The position numbers and the translations under genes were made by a program. From assembly GCA_963783085.1 (NCBI GenBank), contig CAWAMJ010000008.1, forward strand, positions 310,001-374,000: a DNA stretch of 64,000 nucleotides. The letters are read 5' to 3'. Source of the DNA: CAVYUC01 sp963783085. Lineage in GTDB: Bacteria > Bacteroidota > Bacteroidia > Bacteroidales > Prolixibacteraceae. Below are positions 1-9,540 of this stretch, piece by piece. Positions within the stretch are counted from its first letter, which is position 1, and every line of letters begins with the position of its first letter. The notes beneath the pieces were generated by a model. That model saw only the letters and a program-made list of their open reading frames with translations. It did not search any database and was not told the origin of the DNA.

Positions 1-919
1 TACGCGTTCCATGCGAAATCGCGGCGATCGGCTGCTGACCATGCTCATCATTCCGTTCATGTCGTGCAGCGCCCGCCTTCCGGTGTATATCCTTATTATT
101 TCGGCATTTTTTAAAACTCACCAGGCGCTGATTTTAATTGGGATTTACGGCGTTGGAATTGTGTTCGCGTTTCTAACCGCGCAGATTTTAAATAAAACCA
201 TTTTCAAAAATAAGGAAACGCCTTTTGTGATGGAACTCCCGCCCTACCGCTTGCCTACTCTACAAAGCGTTTTGTTCCACATGTGGGATAAAACAAAGCA
301 TTATTTAAAAAAAATAGGTACAATAATATTGATTGGAGTGGTATTGGTTTGGGCGCTTGAATATTTTCCGCGGGAAACCAAAAATTCGCCTCAAATACAG
401 GAACAGATTGAAGCAACGAATCGAAGTGAGGAATTGAACCATCGGGAAAAAGAACTCGAAACAATCCGATTAAACCAGCAACTGGAATCCGACAGGCTAT
501 CAAATTCATACCTGGGCCAATTGGGCAAATTTATCCGTCCGGTAATGGCGCCGCTGGGTTTCGACTGGAAAATGAGCGTGAGCCTTTTGGCAGGGCTGCC
601 CGCAAAAGAAATTATTGTAAGCACAATGGGCATTTTATACCAAAGCAGCGACGATGAAACATCGGTAAATCTTCAGAAAAAACTTCAGGATGAAACATAC
701 GTTGCCGGTCCAAAAGAGGGCCGGAAAGTTTTTACAACATCAACGGCCCTGGCATTTCTGATTTTTATTTTGATTTATTTCCCGTGTATTGGCGTAATTG
801 CCACCATAAAAAATGAGTCAGGGACGTGGAAATGGGCATTATTTTCAGTATTTTATACAACGGCGCTGGCCTGGCTGGCTGCCTTTGCCGTTTACAATGC
901 TGCCAATTTATTTGTTTAA
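1..919 (+). CDS. feoB: Ferrous iron transporter FeoB, C-terminal part (5' end outside window)
   Basis: Inner-membrane GTP-driven Fe(II) importer; only the membrane half is in the window. The frame is already open at base 2, so the gene starts upstream. Visible are the first Gate motif MSCSARLPVY, the second Gate region GLPAKEIIVSTMGILY, and several hydrophobic helices, the last at the C terminus. A charged stretch (about residues 120-165 of the visible part) between helices is typical of FeoB proteins from this phylum. The N-terminal G domain and FeoA cannot be seen. The next gene begins 3 bases after the stop and encodes the usual small FeoB partner, which supports the call. Family assignment is firm. 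Confidence 0.95.
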   Translation, partial: TRSMRNRGDRLLTMLIIPFMSCSARLPVYILIISAFFKTHQALILIGIYGVGIVFAFLTAQILNKTIFKNKETPFVMELPPYRLPTLQSVLFHMWDKTKHYLKKIGTIILIGVVLVWALEYFPRETKNSPQIQEQIEATNRSEELNHREKELETIRLNQQLESDRLSNSYLGQLGKFIRPVMAPLGFDWKMSVSLLAGLPAKEIIVSTMGILYQSSDDETSVNLQKKLQDETYVAGPKEGRKVFTTSTALAFLIFILIYFPCIGVIATIKNESGTWKWALFSVFYTTALAWLAAFAVYNAANLFV

Positions 920-922
920 ACG

Positions 923-1135
923 ATGACGCAGGAAATTATAACCTATATTATTATTGCAGTTGCTGTTTTTTACAGCGCTGTTAAAATTTACCGGAATTTC
1001 AGCAAAAAGAAAATAATTAAAACTGCTGAAGAACCTGTAAATCATCACTGTTCCGATTGTCCGGCGGAATGTGTATTACGCGATGCATCGTCGCAAACCG
1101 TGAAGGATAACAGCGAATTGTGCATCAAAAAATAA
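923..1135 (+). CDS. FeoB-associated Cys-rich membrane protein
   Basis: Small 70-residue protein with one N-terminal membrane helix (about residues 4-20), a basic stop-transfer segment, and a cytosolic tail with the cluster CSDCPAEC (Cys43, Cys46, Cys50) plus Cys67 and the pair His41-His42. Proteins of this form commonly follow feoB in Bacteroidota and Firmicutes and are thought to take the place of FeoC or help hand over iron; that role is family knowledge and is not proven here. The start lies 3 bases after the feoB stop, so the two are almost certainly co-transcribed. Confidence 0.88.
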   Translation: MTQEIITYIIIAVAVFYSAVKIYRNFSKKKIIKTAEEPVNHHCSDCPAECVLRDASSQTVKDNSELCIKK

Positions 1136-1582
1136 TTTTTTTTGAATTCGGCGTTTAAGATATATAAAACAGAATGAGGCTTAAGTCCTGTTATATAGCA
1201 ACTCAACCACCAGTCAGCTTAAACTGATAGCAATACAAAAATAGAACAAAATCGGTTTTGATTAACTTCATTGCCGCTCCCTTCAAAGGCTGTTTGAAAA
1301 TAGGATAAGAAGTAATTAATTTTTGCACCGGGTTTTAACCCGGTGATTTATTGATGAATGAAAGTCGGCTTTAGCCTTTAATTTTCAGCGTTTTAAAGGC
1401 TAAAGCCTGAACTTTGCCAATAAGTTTTTAACCACCGGGCTGAAGCCATGGTGTAAAAATTTGTATTTTCACACAGCCTGTTCAGTGAACGAATACTGGA
1501 ATTTCCAGTAGGAAAGGGTTTTAACCACATTTTTTTAAGCAAAAAAAGCTTATCGATTAAGTGCCTGATTCAATAATTTTTT
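1136..1582. other. Intergenic region with REP-like hairpins, no gene
   Basis: A 447-base gap between the convergent feoB operon and rpe. I see no plausible gene. It holds a perfect 9-bp hairpin at 1326-1345, a perfect 13-bp hairpin at 1367-1407, and a third GC-rich patch near 1430-1455 (accaccgggctgaagccatg) that repeats the same words. The rest is AT-rich. The hairpins could terminate transcription from both sides. Confidence 0.7.
1326..1407. repeat. REP-like double palindrome
   Basis: Two hairpins in series. The first is CACCGGGTT / AACCCGGTG with a 2-base loop (1326-1345). The second has stem GGCTTTAGCCTTT (1367-1379) pairing with AAAGGCTAAAGCC (1395-1407). The same words (GGCTTTAGCC and a CCGG-rich core) recur as nested stems at 19799-19889, so this is a dispersed family. 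Whether it is mobilised by an IS200-like RAYT protein, of which a remnant lies at 14.8-15.15 kb, is inference. Confidence 0.7.
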
Positions 1583-2233
1583 TTAAAGGTATTTTAATTC
1601 ATTGATGGTTCGGACCGGATTATCTGAACCGAATACAAAACTGCCGGCTACCAAAACATTTGCCCCCTTATCGAAAAGCAACTTGCCGGTTTCAAAGTTC
1701 ACTCCCCCATCCACCTCAATCAGGCAACCGGGATTTTGTTTATCGGTGAGTTCTTTTAATTCGCTTACTTTTTTATAGGTATTTTCAATGAAGGTCTGAC
1801 CGCCAAATCCCGGGTTGACTGACATGAGCAACACCATATCCAAATCATAAATTATATCCTCCAACAGGGCAACCGGTGTATGAGGGTTCAGGCAAACACT
1901 TGCTTTAACTCCTTGTTCTTTAATATGATGAACAGTTCTGTGCAAATGCGGACAAGTTTCGTAATGAACCGTTATGTAATTTGCCCCCGCACGTGCAAAT
2001 GCTTCAATGTAATTGTCAGGATTTATAATCATCAGGTGGACATCCAGTGGTTTCTTCGCTATTTTTTTAACATGCTCAACAACCGGGATACCAAATGAGA
2101 TATTCGGAACAAACACCCCGTCCATAATATCACAATGCACAAAATCGGCGTCGCTTTCATTAATCAATTGAATATCGTGGCCTAACCGATTAAAATCGGC
2201 GGCTAAAATTGAAGGAGCGATAAAACGTTTCAT
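1583..2233 (-). CDS. rpe: Ribulose-phosphate 3-epimerase
   Basis: Interconverts ribulose-5-phosphate and xylulose-5-phosphate in the pentose phosphate pathway. The TIM-barrel signature is complete: APSILAADF at the N terminus, HCDIMDGVFVPN with metal-binding His and catalytic Asp, DVHLMI, MSVNPGFGGQTF and IEVDGGVN at the phosphate end. I chose the ATG at 2233 (216 residues, near the usual length of about 220). A TTG six codons upstream would overlap the preceding stop and adds residues the family lacks. It sits 14 bases downstream of the sigma-factor gene and is probably co-transcribed with it. Confidence 0.95.
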   Translation of the reverse strand: MKRFIAPSILAADFNRLGHDIQLINESDADFVHCDIMDGVFVPNISFGIPVVEHVKKIAKKPLDVHLMIINPDNYIEAFARAGANYITVHYETCPHLHRTVHHIKEQGVKASVCLNPHTPVALLEDIIYDLDMVLLMSVNPGFGGQTFIENTYKKVSELKELTDKQNPGCLIEVDGGVNFETGKLLFDKGANVLVAGSFVFGSDNPVRTINELKYL

Positions 2234-2247
2234 TATTGGTATTTGCT

Positions 2248-3114
2248 TCAAAGCCCGAGGTACGATTTTAACAAACGGTTTCGGTATTGGTTTTTTAATT
2301 TTTTAATGGCTTTTTCTTTAATCTGACGCACCCTTTCTCTTGTCAGCCCAAATACATCCCCAATTTCTTCGAGCGTGTGTGGCTGGTAACCTTTCAGCCC
2401 GAAATAATACCGGAGTATTTCCGCTTCCCGTTCACCCAGCGTCGCCAGCGAGCGTTCGATTTCTTTTTTCAGGGAGCCGCTTATTAAGTCGTTGTCAGGA
2501 CTTGGTGAATCATCGTTTAACATCACATCGTACATGTTGTTGGCTTCCTCGTCGCGCAGAGGTGCATCCATCGATACGTGCCCGTTTGAAAAATTCATCG
2601 AATCTTCGATAAGCTCCGGTCTTGATTCCATCAATTCAGCCACTTCGTCAATGGTAGGTTCACGCTGATACTCCTGCTCGAGTTTGTTAAAAGCTTTGTT
2701 GATTTTGTTGATAGAACCTATTTTGTTCAATGGTAAGCGCACGATGCGTGCCTGTTCTGCCAACGCCTGCAAAATAGATTGCCGAATCCACCAAACGGCA
2801 TATGAGATGAATTTGAACCCCCGGGTTTCATCAAAGCGTTCTGCGGCTTTTATCAATCCCAAATTACCTTCGTTAATCAAATCCGGCAAACTCAGTCCCT
2901 GGTTCTGGTACTGTTTGGAAACCGATACAACAAAACGAAGGTTCGCTTTAATTAATGTTTCGAGGGCATTTTTATCACCTTTCTTAATTCGCTTGGCTAA
3001 CTCTACTTCTTTTTCAGCGGAAAGTAACTCCACTTTACCAATTTCATGCAGGTACTTATCCAGTGATAAAGTATCACGATTCGTTACTTGTTTGGTTATT
3101 TTCAGTTGCCTCAT
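2248..3114 (-). CDS. rpoD: Primary sigma factor RpoD/SigA, short Bacteroidota form
   Basis: Housekeeping sigma-70 factor that directs RNA polymerase to the -33/-7 promoters of this phylum. Region 1.2 begins at [16 protein letters not shown]. Region 2 runs [11 protein letters not shown] through [16 protein letters not shown] with the promoter-melting aromatics. Region 3 includes VRLPLNKIG. Region 4 has the helix-turn-helix [22 protein letters not shown]. Region 1.1 is absent, as is normal for this phylum. The ATG at 3114 gives MRQLKITKQ, the conserved N terminus, and 288 residues; an open extension to 3189 carries unrelated sequence. rpe follows 14 bases after the stop. Confidence 0.95.
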   Translation of the reverse strand: MRQLKITKQVTNRDTLSLDKYLHEIGKVELLSAEKEVELAKRIKKGDKNALETLIKANLRFVVSVSKQYQNQGLSLPDLINEGNLGLIKAAERFDETRGFKFISYAVWWIRQSILQALAEQARIVRLPLNKIGSINKINKAFNKLEQEYQREPTIDEVAELMESRPELIEDSMNFSNGHVSMDAPLRDEEANNMYDVMLNDDSPSPDNDLISGSLKKEIERSLATLGEREAEILRYYFGLKGYQPHTLEEIGDVFGLTRERVRQIKEKAIKKLKNQYRNRLLKSYLGL

Positions 3115-3309
3115 AAAAGTTAGTTTTACTTCAAAAAGTTTGTTGTCGCTATAAAGTTTGTTTGCATCAATCAGGTATAAAACAGGCACCTAAGTTATAA
3201 ATCGTTTTCGTTAAACCAAAAGATCAGGAACATTTTTCCCATATGTCAACTTATAACTTTCTCATCCGTTAGAAAAACGCCATCTTCATGGAATTGTTCA
3301 TTTCCGGCT

Positions 3310-4629
3310 TCACCGATCCTGCATGTGTTTAATCAGAAACTCTTTAAAATCCGGGTAATTTTTACTTAATTCAACACTCCTTTTCCTGCCTTGAATGAAT
3401 TTTTCAAGTTTCTCCGGCAGCGCCACATTTCCTTCTCCTATTATTTCTTCAACAATTTCGGTGAACTTGGCAGGATGGGCGGTTTCCAAAAATACTCCCA
3501 CCTGGTTCACGTTAATATGATCTTCCAGCGCCTGATAACCACATGCTCCGTGCGGATCGCATAAATAACCGGTTTCGTCGTATATTTTTTTAACCACTTT
3601 CCGAATCTCATCGTCGGAGTAGCGGTAACCTTTGATAATTTCAGAAACGGTTTTATGCGAATGTCCGTACAAATCAAGAATTCGTGCAAAATTACTGGGC
3701 TCCCCAACATCCATTGCATTTGCGATGGTTTCCACCGACGCCCGCGGGTTATATTTTCCTGAATTCAGGTATTCAAACACCACATCGTTTTCGTTATTTG
3801 CCGCCAAAAATTCCTTTACCGGAAGGCCCATTTCACGTGCGAAAAGTCCTGCGGTGAGATTGCCGAAATTTCCACTCGGCACCGAAACAACCAACTCCCG
3901 TTCGTTCAATGCGCCGCGTTCTTTTAACCGGGCAAATGCATTGAAATAGTAAAAAGCCTGTGGCAGAAAACGAGCTACATTAATTGAATTTGCTGAAGTA
4001 AGCCGGAGTTTTTCGTTTAATTCCCCATCGAGAAACGCTTTTTTCACCAACGCCTGGCAATCGTCAAAATTTCCGTCAACTTCAAGTGCGGTGATATTTT
4101 TTCCCAACGTTGTAAACTGCGATTCCTGAATTCTGCTCACTTTGTTTTTGGGATACAGCACATAAACATGTATTCCGTCGACTCCCAAAAAACCGTTTGC
4201 AACCGCACTTCCGGTATCGCCGGATGTAGCCACCAGCACATTGACAGGTTTCGATTTGTCTGTTATGAAATGATTTAACAACCGGGCCATAAAACGTGCG
4301 CCAACATCTTTAAATGCCAGCGTGGGACCATGAAAAAGTTCGAGGGAATATATATTCTCCCTTACTTTTACCACCGGACAATCAAATTGCAGCGTATCAT
4401 AAACAATTTCTTTCAAATCATTCTCTGCAACGTCTTCTGCAAAAAATTTCTTTGCCACCTCAAAAGCGATTTCCTGAAACGATAGCTTGTCTATTTGTTC
4501 ATAAAACGAATTCTCAAATTTTTCGATCCGCCCAGGCATGAAAAGTCCGTTGTCGGCAGCCAAACCTTTAACAACTGCCTCCCGCAGAGAAACTTCCGGT
4601 GTTTTTTTATTGGTACTGTAATACTTCAT
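3310..4629 (-). CDS. thrC: Threonine synthase
   Basis: PLP enzyme converting O-phosphohomoserine to threonine, the last step of the pathway. The PLP lysine is Lys107 in FHGPTLAFKDVG. The glycine-rich phosphate site is near SGDTGSAVANGF, and VPSGNFGNLTAG follows in the second half. The 439-residue length suits the bacterial class. It is the third gene of a minus-strand run thrA, homoserine kinase, thrC; the 101-base gap from the kinase is larger than usual, so a second promoter is possible. The start MKYYSTNKK is the only good ATG. Confidence 0.96.
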   Translation of the reverse strand: MKYYSTNKKTPEVSLREAVVKGLAADNGLFMPGRIEKFENSFYEQIDKLSFQEIAFEVAKKFFAEDVAENDLKEIVYDTLQFDCPVVKVRENIYSLELFHGPTLAFKDVGARFMARLLNHFITDKSKPVNVLVATSGDTGSAVANGFLGVDGIHVYVLYPKNKVSRIQESQFTTLGKNITALEVDGNFDDCQALVKKAFLDGELNEKLRLTSANSINVARFLPQAFYYFNAFARLKERGALNERELVVSVPSGNFGNLTAGLFAREMGLPVKEFLAANNENDVVFEYLNSGKYNPRASVETIANAMDVGEPSNFARILDLYGHSHKTVSEIIKGYRYSDDEIRKVVKKIYDETGYLCDPHGACGYQALEDHINVNQVGVFLETAHPAKFTEIVEEIIGEGNVALPEKLEKFIQGRKRSVELSKNYPDFKEFLIKHMQDR

Positions 4630-4730
4630 TATAATGATTGAAGATGGTCAAAATTAAAAAGATGACCTATTTTTGCGTCACTTTCAAATACTTTTGGCAA
4701 AAGATTAACGTGAGGGTAATATTTATGATA

Positions 4731-5945
4731 TTAATCTTGAATTTTCAGAAACGATTTTATAAACTCATCGCCTTTTAATATTCCGAAAACTCCTTTTTCC
4801 ACACTGAATTCGTCATAAACTTCAACAGAATCCGGATGAATTCCCGGTTCATAAATCAGGAACGGGACCGGCTCGTGGGTATGTGTTCGCAATGCACAAG
4901 GAGTTGGATGATCGGGTAAAATTGCAATGGCCAAATCATCGTTAATCCGGTTTTTATGATCGAGAATGTATTTTACCACCCGCTGGTCAAGGTACTCGAT
5001 TGTTTTTGTTTTCAGTTCCACATCTCCTTCATGACCAGCTTCATCACTGGCTTCGATATGGAGAAAAACAAAATCGACCTCCTGCAGGGCATCAATGGCA
5101 GCACGCGCTTTTCCTTCGTAATTGGTGTTGTATAAACCAGTGGCGCCTTCCACTTTTATCACTTTCATTCCTGCATACACGCCAATTCCCTGAATTAAAT
5201 CAACAGCCGAAATAACGGCCGATTTTTTAATGCCGAATAGTTCATTTAAATCGGGCATGTTGGGCTTGTGCCCCGGCGACCATAACCAAATGCTGTTTGC
5301 CGGATCTTTCCCTTCTTCCATTCTTTTCAAATTCACGGGGTGATCTTTTAACAACTGTTGCGATTTCAAAACAAGGTCGTTTAACATTTGGGCTGTTTGT
5401 TCTGCATCTGTTGTTTTCGGCTTAATCATTACCTCGCGGAAAGGCGTTCCCATTACATCGTGAGGTGGTGTACAATCCAGTTCTTTTTCTGCATTTTTTA
5501 CCACCAGCAAATGCCGATAGGAAACTCCGGGATAAAACCGAACGGAATTGTTTCCGAGATGCTGCTCCAGAAAACCAATTAATTCCATTGCTTCACCGCT
5601 GGAAATATGCCCTGCCGAATGGTTTTTTATTTTCTCATCCTCAAGGCAAATCAGATTACACCGCATAGCTAAATCGCCCGGTTCCAGTTCCACGCCCATG
5701 CTTGCAGCTTCAAGCACTCCCCTGCCTTCAAATACATTTTTCACGTCGTATCCAAGTACCGCCATATTTGCGATTTCGCTGCCGGGCGGCATCGTTTCCG
5801 GAACGGTGATTAGCAGTCCTGTCTGACCATTTTTCGCCAGCCAGTCGATGTGTGGTTTATTTGCCATCTGAAGCGGTGTTTTCCCTTCGTAATTTTCAAG
5901 CGGCTCGTCGGCCATTCCGTCTCCCAAAATAATGATGTGCTTCAT
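4731..5945 (-). CDS. aPGAM-type (proposed) homoserine kinase
   Basis: 404-residue protein of the alkaline phosphatase superfamily, archaeal-type cofactor-independent phosphoglycerate mutase branch. It shows the metal motif GDGMADEPL (residues 8-16), PPGSEIANMAVLGYD (53-67), and a C-terminal HIEASDEAGHEGD and LPDHPTP. In Bacteroidota this protein lies between thrA and thrC where the GHMP homoserine kinase thrB is absent, and the family is described as a functional homoserine kinase. Here it lies exactly there: 50 bases after thrA and 101 before thrC, with no thrB in sight. The kinase role is therefore favoured over glycolytic mutase activity, on context and family knowledge. Confidence 0.88.
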   Translation of the reverse strand: MKHIIILGDGMADEPLENYEGKTPLQMANKPHIDWLAKNGQTGLLITVPETMPPGSEIANMAVLGYDVKNVFEGRGVLEAASMGVELEPGDLAMRCNLICLEDEKIKNHSAGHISSGEAMELIGFLEQHLGNNSVRFYPGVSYRHLLVVKNAEKELDCTPPHDVMGTPFREVMIKPKTTDAEQTAQMLNDLVLKSQQLLKDHPVNLKRMEEGKDPANSIWLWSPGHKPNMPDLNELFGIKKSAVISAVDLIQGIGVYAGMKVIKVEGATGLYNTNYEGKARAAIDALQEVDFVFLHIEASDEAGHEGDVELKTKTIEYLDQRVVKYILDHKNRINDDLAIAILPDHPTPCALRTHTHEPVPFLIYEPGIHPDSVEVYDEFSVEKGVFGILKGDEFIKSFLKIQD

Positions 5946-5995
5946 TTAATGCAGATTATTCTTTTTGTACAGAAATTTATTTTAAATATTGAATG

Positions 5996-8419
5996 TCAAA
6001 TATTGGAAACTTTTATCAAATCGGCAAAAACCCCGGCAGCAGTCACCGAAGCACCCGCGCCATAACCTTTGATGAGCATGGGAAATTCATTGTATCGTTC
6101 GGTGGTGTACATAACCAGGTTATTGCTTCCTTCCAAATCGAAAAACGGATGCAATACACCCACTTCCTGCAAACCGACTTCGGCTTTCCCGTTTTCGAAA
6201 CTGGCCACAAACCGCCACTTTTTGTTTTTTGCTTCCAACAATTTTCGTTTTTCTTCAAAACCGGCATCCAGTTGCGGAACATTTCTCCAAAAATCATCCA
6301 ACGAACCTTCAAAGAACGAATCGGGAATAAAGCGGTTGATGTGAACATCCTGCATTTCAACTTCATAACCGGATTCACGGGCCAGAATCAGAATTTTCCG
6401 GGCTACATCCACTCCGCTTAAATCCACACGCGGATCAGGTTCCGAGAAGCCTTGTTCTTTCGCCATTAAAATGGTTTTGCCAAGCGGATTTTCTTCTGAT
6501 ATCGTATTGAAAATAAAGTTAAGTGTGCCCGACAATACCGCTTCAATTTTTAAAATCCGGTCGCCCGAATTGACCAAATCATTCAACGTGTTAATGATTG
6601 GCAAACCTGCACCAACATTTGTTTCAAATAAAAATTTAACCCCTTTTTGTTTGGCTGTGTTTTTCAACTCGAGGTAGTGCGCATATTCAGAAGAAGCGGC
6701 GACTTTATTTGCGGTGACCACCGAAATGTTGGCATTCAGAACATCTCGGTACAGTGCGGCAACTCTCTCAGAAGCAGTACAATCCACAAAAACTGAATTA
6801 TAAATATTCATTTCTTTCATTGCTTCCACAAATCCGGTTAACCCAGAGTTTTTAGCCGAATTATCAAGTTCTTCCCGAAACGTTGTAATCTCAATTCCAT
6901 CGCGGTTAAACAGCATCTTTTTTGTGTTTGCCACACCCGTCAGTTTAATTTTGAGGTGTTTTTCAGTTAACAGTTTTTCCTGTTGTTTCTGCAACTGCTG
7001 CAACAAGCTTTTGCCAACGGTACCAATTCCCATCAGGAACACGTTCAGTTCTATATTTTCCGAAAGGAAGAACGATTCGTGAACGATGTTCAGGGTTTTC
7101 CGCAATTCACTGGTTTTTACCACCCAGGAAATATTTAATTCTGAAGCTCCCTGCGCTATGGCGATAATATTTATGCCGTTTTTACCGATTGTTGAAAAAA
7201 GTTTACCCGCGATTCCGCTGGTATGTTTCATATTTTCGCCCACAATGGCAACGATGGAAAGGCTTTCTTCAATTTCGATTTTATTGATTTGCCCGACAGC
7301 AATTTCCTTTTCGAATTCGAGCCTGATAGCAGTTTCGGCTTTTTCAGCACAATCTTCATCAATAGCCACGCTGATTGTATTTTCCGATGAAGCCTGCGAA
7401 ATGAGTATAACATTGACATTTACCTTTGCCAGGGCTGAAAACAACCGCATGGAAATACCTGTAACGCCAACCATCCCAATTCCCTGCAAGGTCAGCAGCG
7501 AAATGTTTGAAATAGAGGAAATTCCTTTAATCGGCCTGTCTTTCCGGCCCTCAACGTTGCTTAAAATATTGGTGCCGGTATGTTCCGGTTGAAATGTATT
7601 TTTAATGTGGATGGGGATACCTTTTTTGTACACCGGCAAAATTGTTGGCGGATAGATAACTTTCGCGCCAAAATGCGAAAGTTCCATTGCCTCGGAATAA
7701 GTAAGCTCGGGAATGGTGTATGCTTTGCTGATCACCCGCGGATCGGCAGTCATGAATCCGTCTACATCGGTCCATATTTCAAGCGCTTTTACCTCAAGTG
7801 CAGCGGCGATAATTGCGGCGGTATAATCCGAACCTCCGCGGCCAAGCGTGGTATATTCGCCTTTAAAATTTTTTGCAATAAAGCCCGGCACCACTGCAAC
7901 ACCTTCAAAACCTGCAAATGCAGCTTTTATTTTTTTATTGGTAACATCGAAATCGACGGTTGCCCGGCCAAAATTGCTGTCGGTTTGAATAAGTTCAGCA
8001 GCGTCTTTTCGGACCGTTCCCGGCAGGAAATCAGTAACAATGTATGATGAAATCCGTTCGCCGATGCCCGCAATCCGGTCCAGGGTTTTTGGTGTTAGTT
8101 CGCCAACCAGCTGAATACCGGTAAGAATTTGCTCCAGTTCATCGAGTAGCTCTTCAACCCGGTGTGTAACTTTTTCGGAACCATTGAACAATTCTGCGAT
8201 TACCTGCTGGTGCCGGTTGTTAATTTCCCTGAGCTCGTAATGAAAGTCTCCCGTTCCTGTGGAAGCCAAAACGGCTGCGTTCAAAATTTTATCGGTGATG
8301 CCGCCAAGGGCTGAAACAACAACAATGATGGTATCGTTTTGCGCCTGTACAATTTTCTTTACCTGTTTAATGCTTTCAGCAGAACCAACGGAAGTACCGC
8401 CAAATTTTAAAACTTTCAT
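5996..8419 (-). CDS. thrA: Bifunctional aspartate kinase / homoserine dehydrogenase I
   Basis: Catalyses steps 1 and 3 of the aspartate-to-threonine branch. The N-terminal kinase domain begins KFGGTSVGSAES (residues 4-15) and includes GRGGSDYTAA. Two ACT-type regulatory repeats follow in the middle (about 300-460), for example GMVGVTGISMRLF and IVGENMKHTSGIAGKLF, suggesting feedback control by threonine. The dehydrogenase starts with the NAD(P) loop GIGTVGKS near residue 470 and contains TANKVA and FETNVGAGLPII. The 807-residue length matches E. coli ThrA (820). The start lies only 22 bases downstream of the U-tract of the recA terminator-like hairpin. Confidence 0.96.
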   Translation of the reverse strand: MKVLKFGGTSVGSAESIKQVKKIVQAQNDTIIVVVSALGGITDKILNAAVLASTGTGDFHYELREINNRHQQVIAELFNGSEKVTHRVEELLDELEQILTGIQLVGELTPKTLDRIAGIGERISSYIVTDFLPGTVRKDAAELIQTDSNFGRATVDFDVTNKKIKAAFAGFEGVAVVPGFIAKNFKGEYTTLGRGGSDYTAAIIAAALEVKALEIWTDVDGFMTADPRVISKAYTIPELTYSEAMELSHFGAKVIYPPTILPVYKKGIPIHIKNTFQPEHTGTNILSNVEGRKDRPIKGISSISNISLLTLQGIGMVGVTGISMRLFSALAKVNVNVILISQASSENTISVAIDEDCAEKAETAIRLEFEKEIAVGQINKIEIEESLSIVAIVGENMKHTSGIAGKLFSTIGKNGINIIAIAQGASELNISWVVKTSELRKTLNIVHESFFLSENIELNVFLMGIGTVGKSLLQQLQKQQEKLLTEKHLKIKLTGVANTKKMLFNRDGIEITTFREELDNSAKNSGLTGFVEAMKEMNIYNSVFVDCTASERVAALYRDVLNANISVVTANKVAASSEYAHYLELKNTAKQKGVKFLFETNVGAGLPIINTLNDLVNSGDRILKIEAVLSGTLNFIFNTISEENPLGKTILMAKEQGFSEPDPRVDLSGVDVARKILILARESGYEVEMQDVHINRFIPDSFFEGSLDDFWRNVPQLDAGFEEKRKLLEAKNKKWRFVASFENGKAEVGLQEVGVLHPFFDLEGSNNLVMYTTERYNEFPMLIKGYGAGASVTAAGVFADLIKVSNI

Positions 8420-8441
8420 TCAATTCTGTTTTTCCGGTTAT

Positions 8442-8480
8442 AAAAAAACTGGATGAATCGACAGAAGCGGTTCACCCAGT
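8442..8480 (-). terminator. Terminator-like hairpin between recA and thrA
   Basis: Read on the minus strand, ACTGGGTGAA pairs with TTCATCCAGT (one G-U pair) around a 13-base loop and is followed by seven T. It lies 22 bases after the recA stop and ends 22 bases before the thrA ATG. That leaves little room for a separate thrA promoter, so it may also act as an attenuator for read-through into the threonine genes (inference). Confidence 0.8.
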
Positions 8481-8502
8481 GCAATCTGTCTAAAATATTT
8501 TT

Positions 8503-9528
8503 TTATACGGTTATTACTTTCCCCGTAATGGCTTCCAAAATTTTTGTCTCCAGTTCGGTTGCCAGCTCCGGATTATCGATAACCAGTTTGCGAACCGTTT
8601 CCCTGCCCTGACCCAGTTTGGTATCGCCGTAACTAAACCACGATCCGCTTTTCTTTATAATGTTAAATTGAACGCCCAAATCGATAATTTCGCCCGATTT
8701 GGAAATCCCTTCACCATAAAGAATGTCGAATTCCGCTTTCCGGAACGGTGGTGCAACTTTGTTTTTAACCACTTTCACCCGTGCATTGTTTCCCAAAACT
8801 TCTTCGCCGTCTTTAATTTGTCCGATTCTGCGGATATCGAGCCGGACAGAGGCATAAAATTTCAAAGCATTTCCACCGGTTGTAGTTTCCGGATTTCCGA
8901 ACATAACGCCGATTTTTTCGCGCAACTGGTTTATAAAAATGCAACAGGTTTTGGTTTTACTGATGGTGCCGGTAAGTTTCCGCAACGCCTGTGACATCAA
9001 CCGGGCCTGCAGCCCCATTCTCGAGTCGCCCATTTCCCCTTCCAGTTCGGCTTTGGGTGTTAAAGCGGCAACTGAATCGATAACAATAATATCGATCGCC
9101 CCGGACCGGATCAGGTTGTCTACGATTTCCAACGCCTGTTCGCCACTGTCGGGCTGCGAAATTAGCAGTTCGTCGGTATCTACGCCAAGCTTTTTCGCGT
9201 AATACGGGTCGAATGCATGTTCGGCATCAACCATGGCTGCTATTCCGCCTGCTTTTTGCGCTTCGGCCATCGCGTGAATAGCCAGCGTAGTTTTTCCCGA
9301 TGATTCAGGACCGAAAATTTCTATGATTCTTCCTTTGGGGTAGCCGCCAACACCCAATGCAATATCGAGCGATAACGAGCCCGAGGGAATTGCCGGCACA
9401 TCTTCAACTGCCCTGTCGCCCATGCGCATGATGGAACCTTTACCGTAACTTTTTTCGATTTTGTCCATCGTTAGTTGCAGGGCTTTTAACTTCTCCTTGT
9501 TCATTTTGGATTTTTCTTCTTGAGTCAT
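8503..9528 (-). CDS. recA: Recombinase RecA
   Basis: ATP-dependent strand-exchange protein for homologous recombination and SOS co-protease. The Walker A loop is GPESSGKTT (residues 73-81). Further signatures are the [17 protein letters not shown] region, [23 protein letters not shown] (Walker B and L1) and [30 protein letters not shown] (L2). The 341 residues are a full-length protein. It begins 12 bases after bcp ends and is probably transcribed with it. I see no LexA-like operator, which fits the phylum, where many members lack a classical SOS box. Confidence 0.97.
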   Translation of the reverse strand: MTQEEKSKMNKEKLKALQLTMDKIEKSYGKGSIMRMGDRAVEDVPAIPSGSLSLDIALGVGGYPKGRIIEIFGPESSGKTTLAIHAMAEAQKAGGIAAMVDAEHAFDPYYAKKLGVDTDELLISQPDSGEQALEIVDNLIRSGAIDIIVIDSVAALTPKAELEGEMGDSRMGLQARLMSQALRKLTGTISKTKTCCIFINQLREKIGVMFGNPETTTGGNALKFYASVRLDIRRIGQIKDGEEVLGNNARVKVVKNKVAPPFRKAEFDILYGEGISKSGEIIDLGVQFNIIKKSGSWFSYGDTKLGQGRETVRKLVIDNPELATELETKILEAITGKVITV

Positions 9529-9540
9529 AATTAGCTTTGG

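Noticed and set aside
1136..1582. tRNA or riboswitch downstream of feoB
   Set aside because: No cloverleaf or known aptamer core; the hairpins are simple palindromes of a dispersed family.
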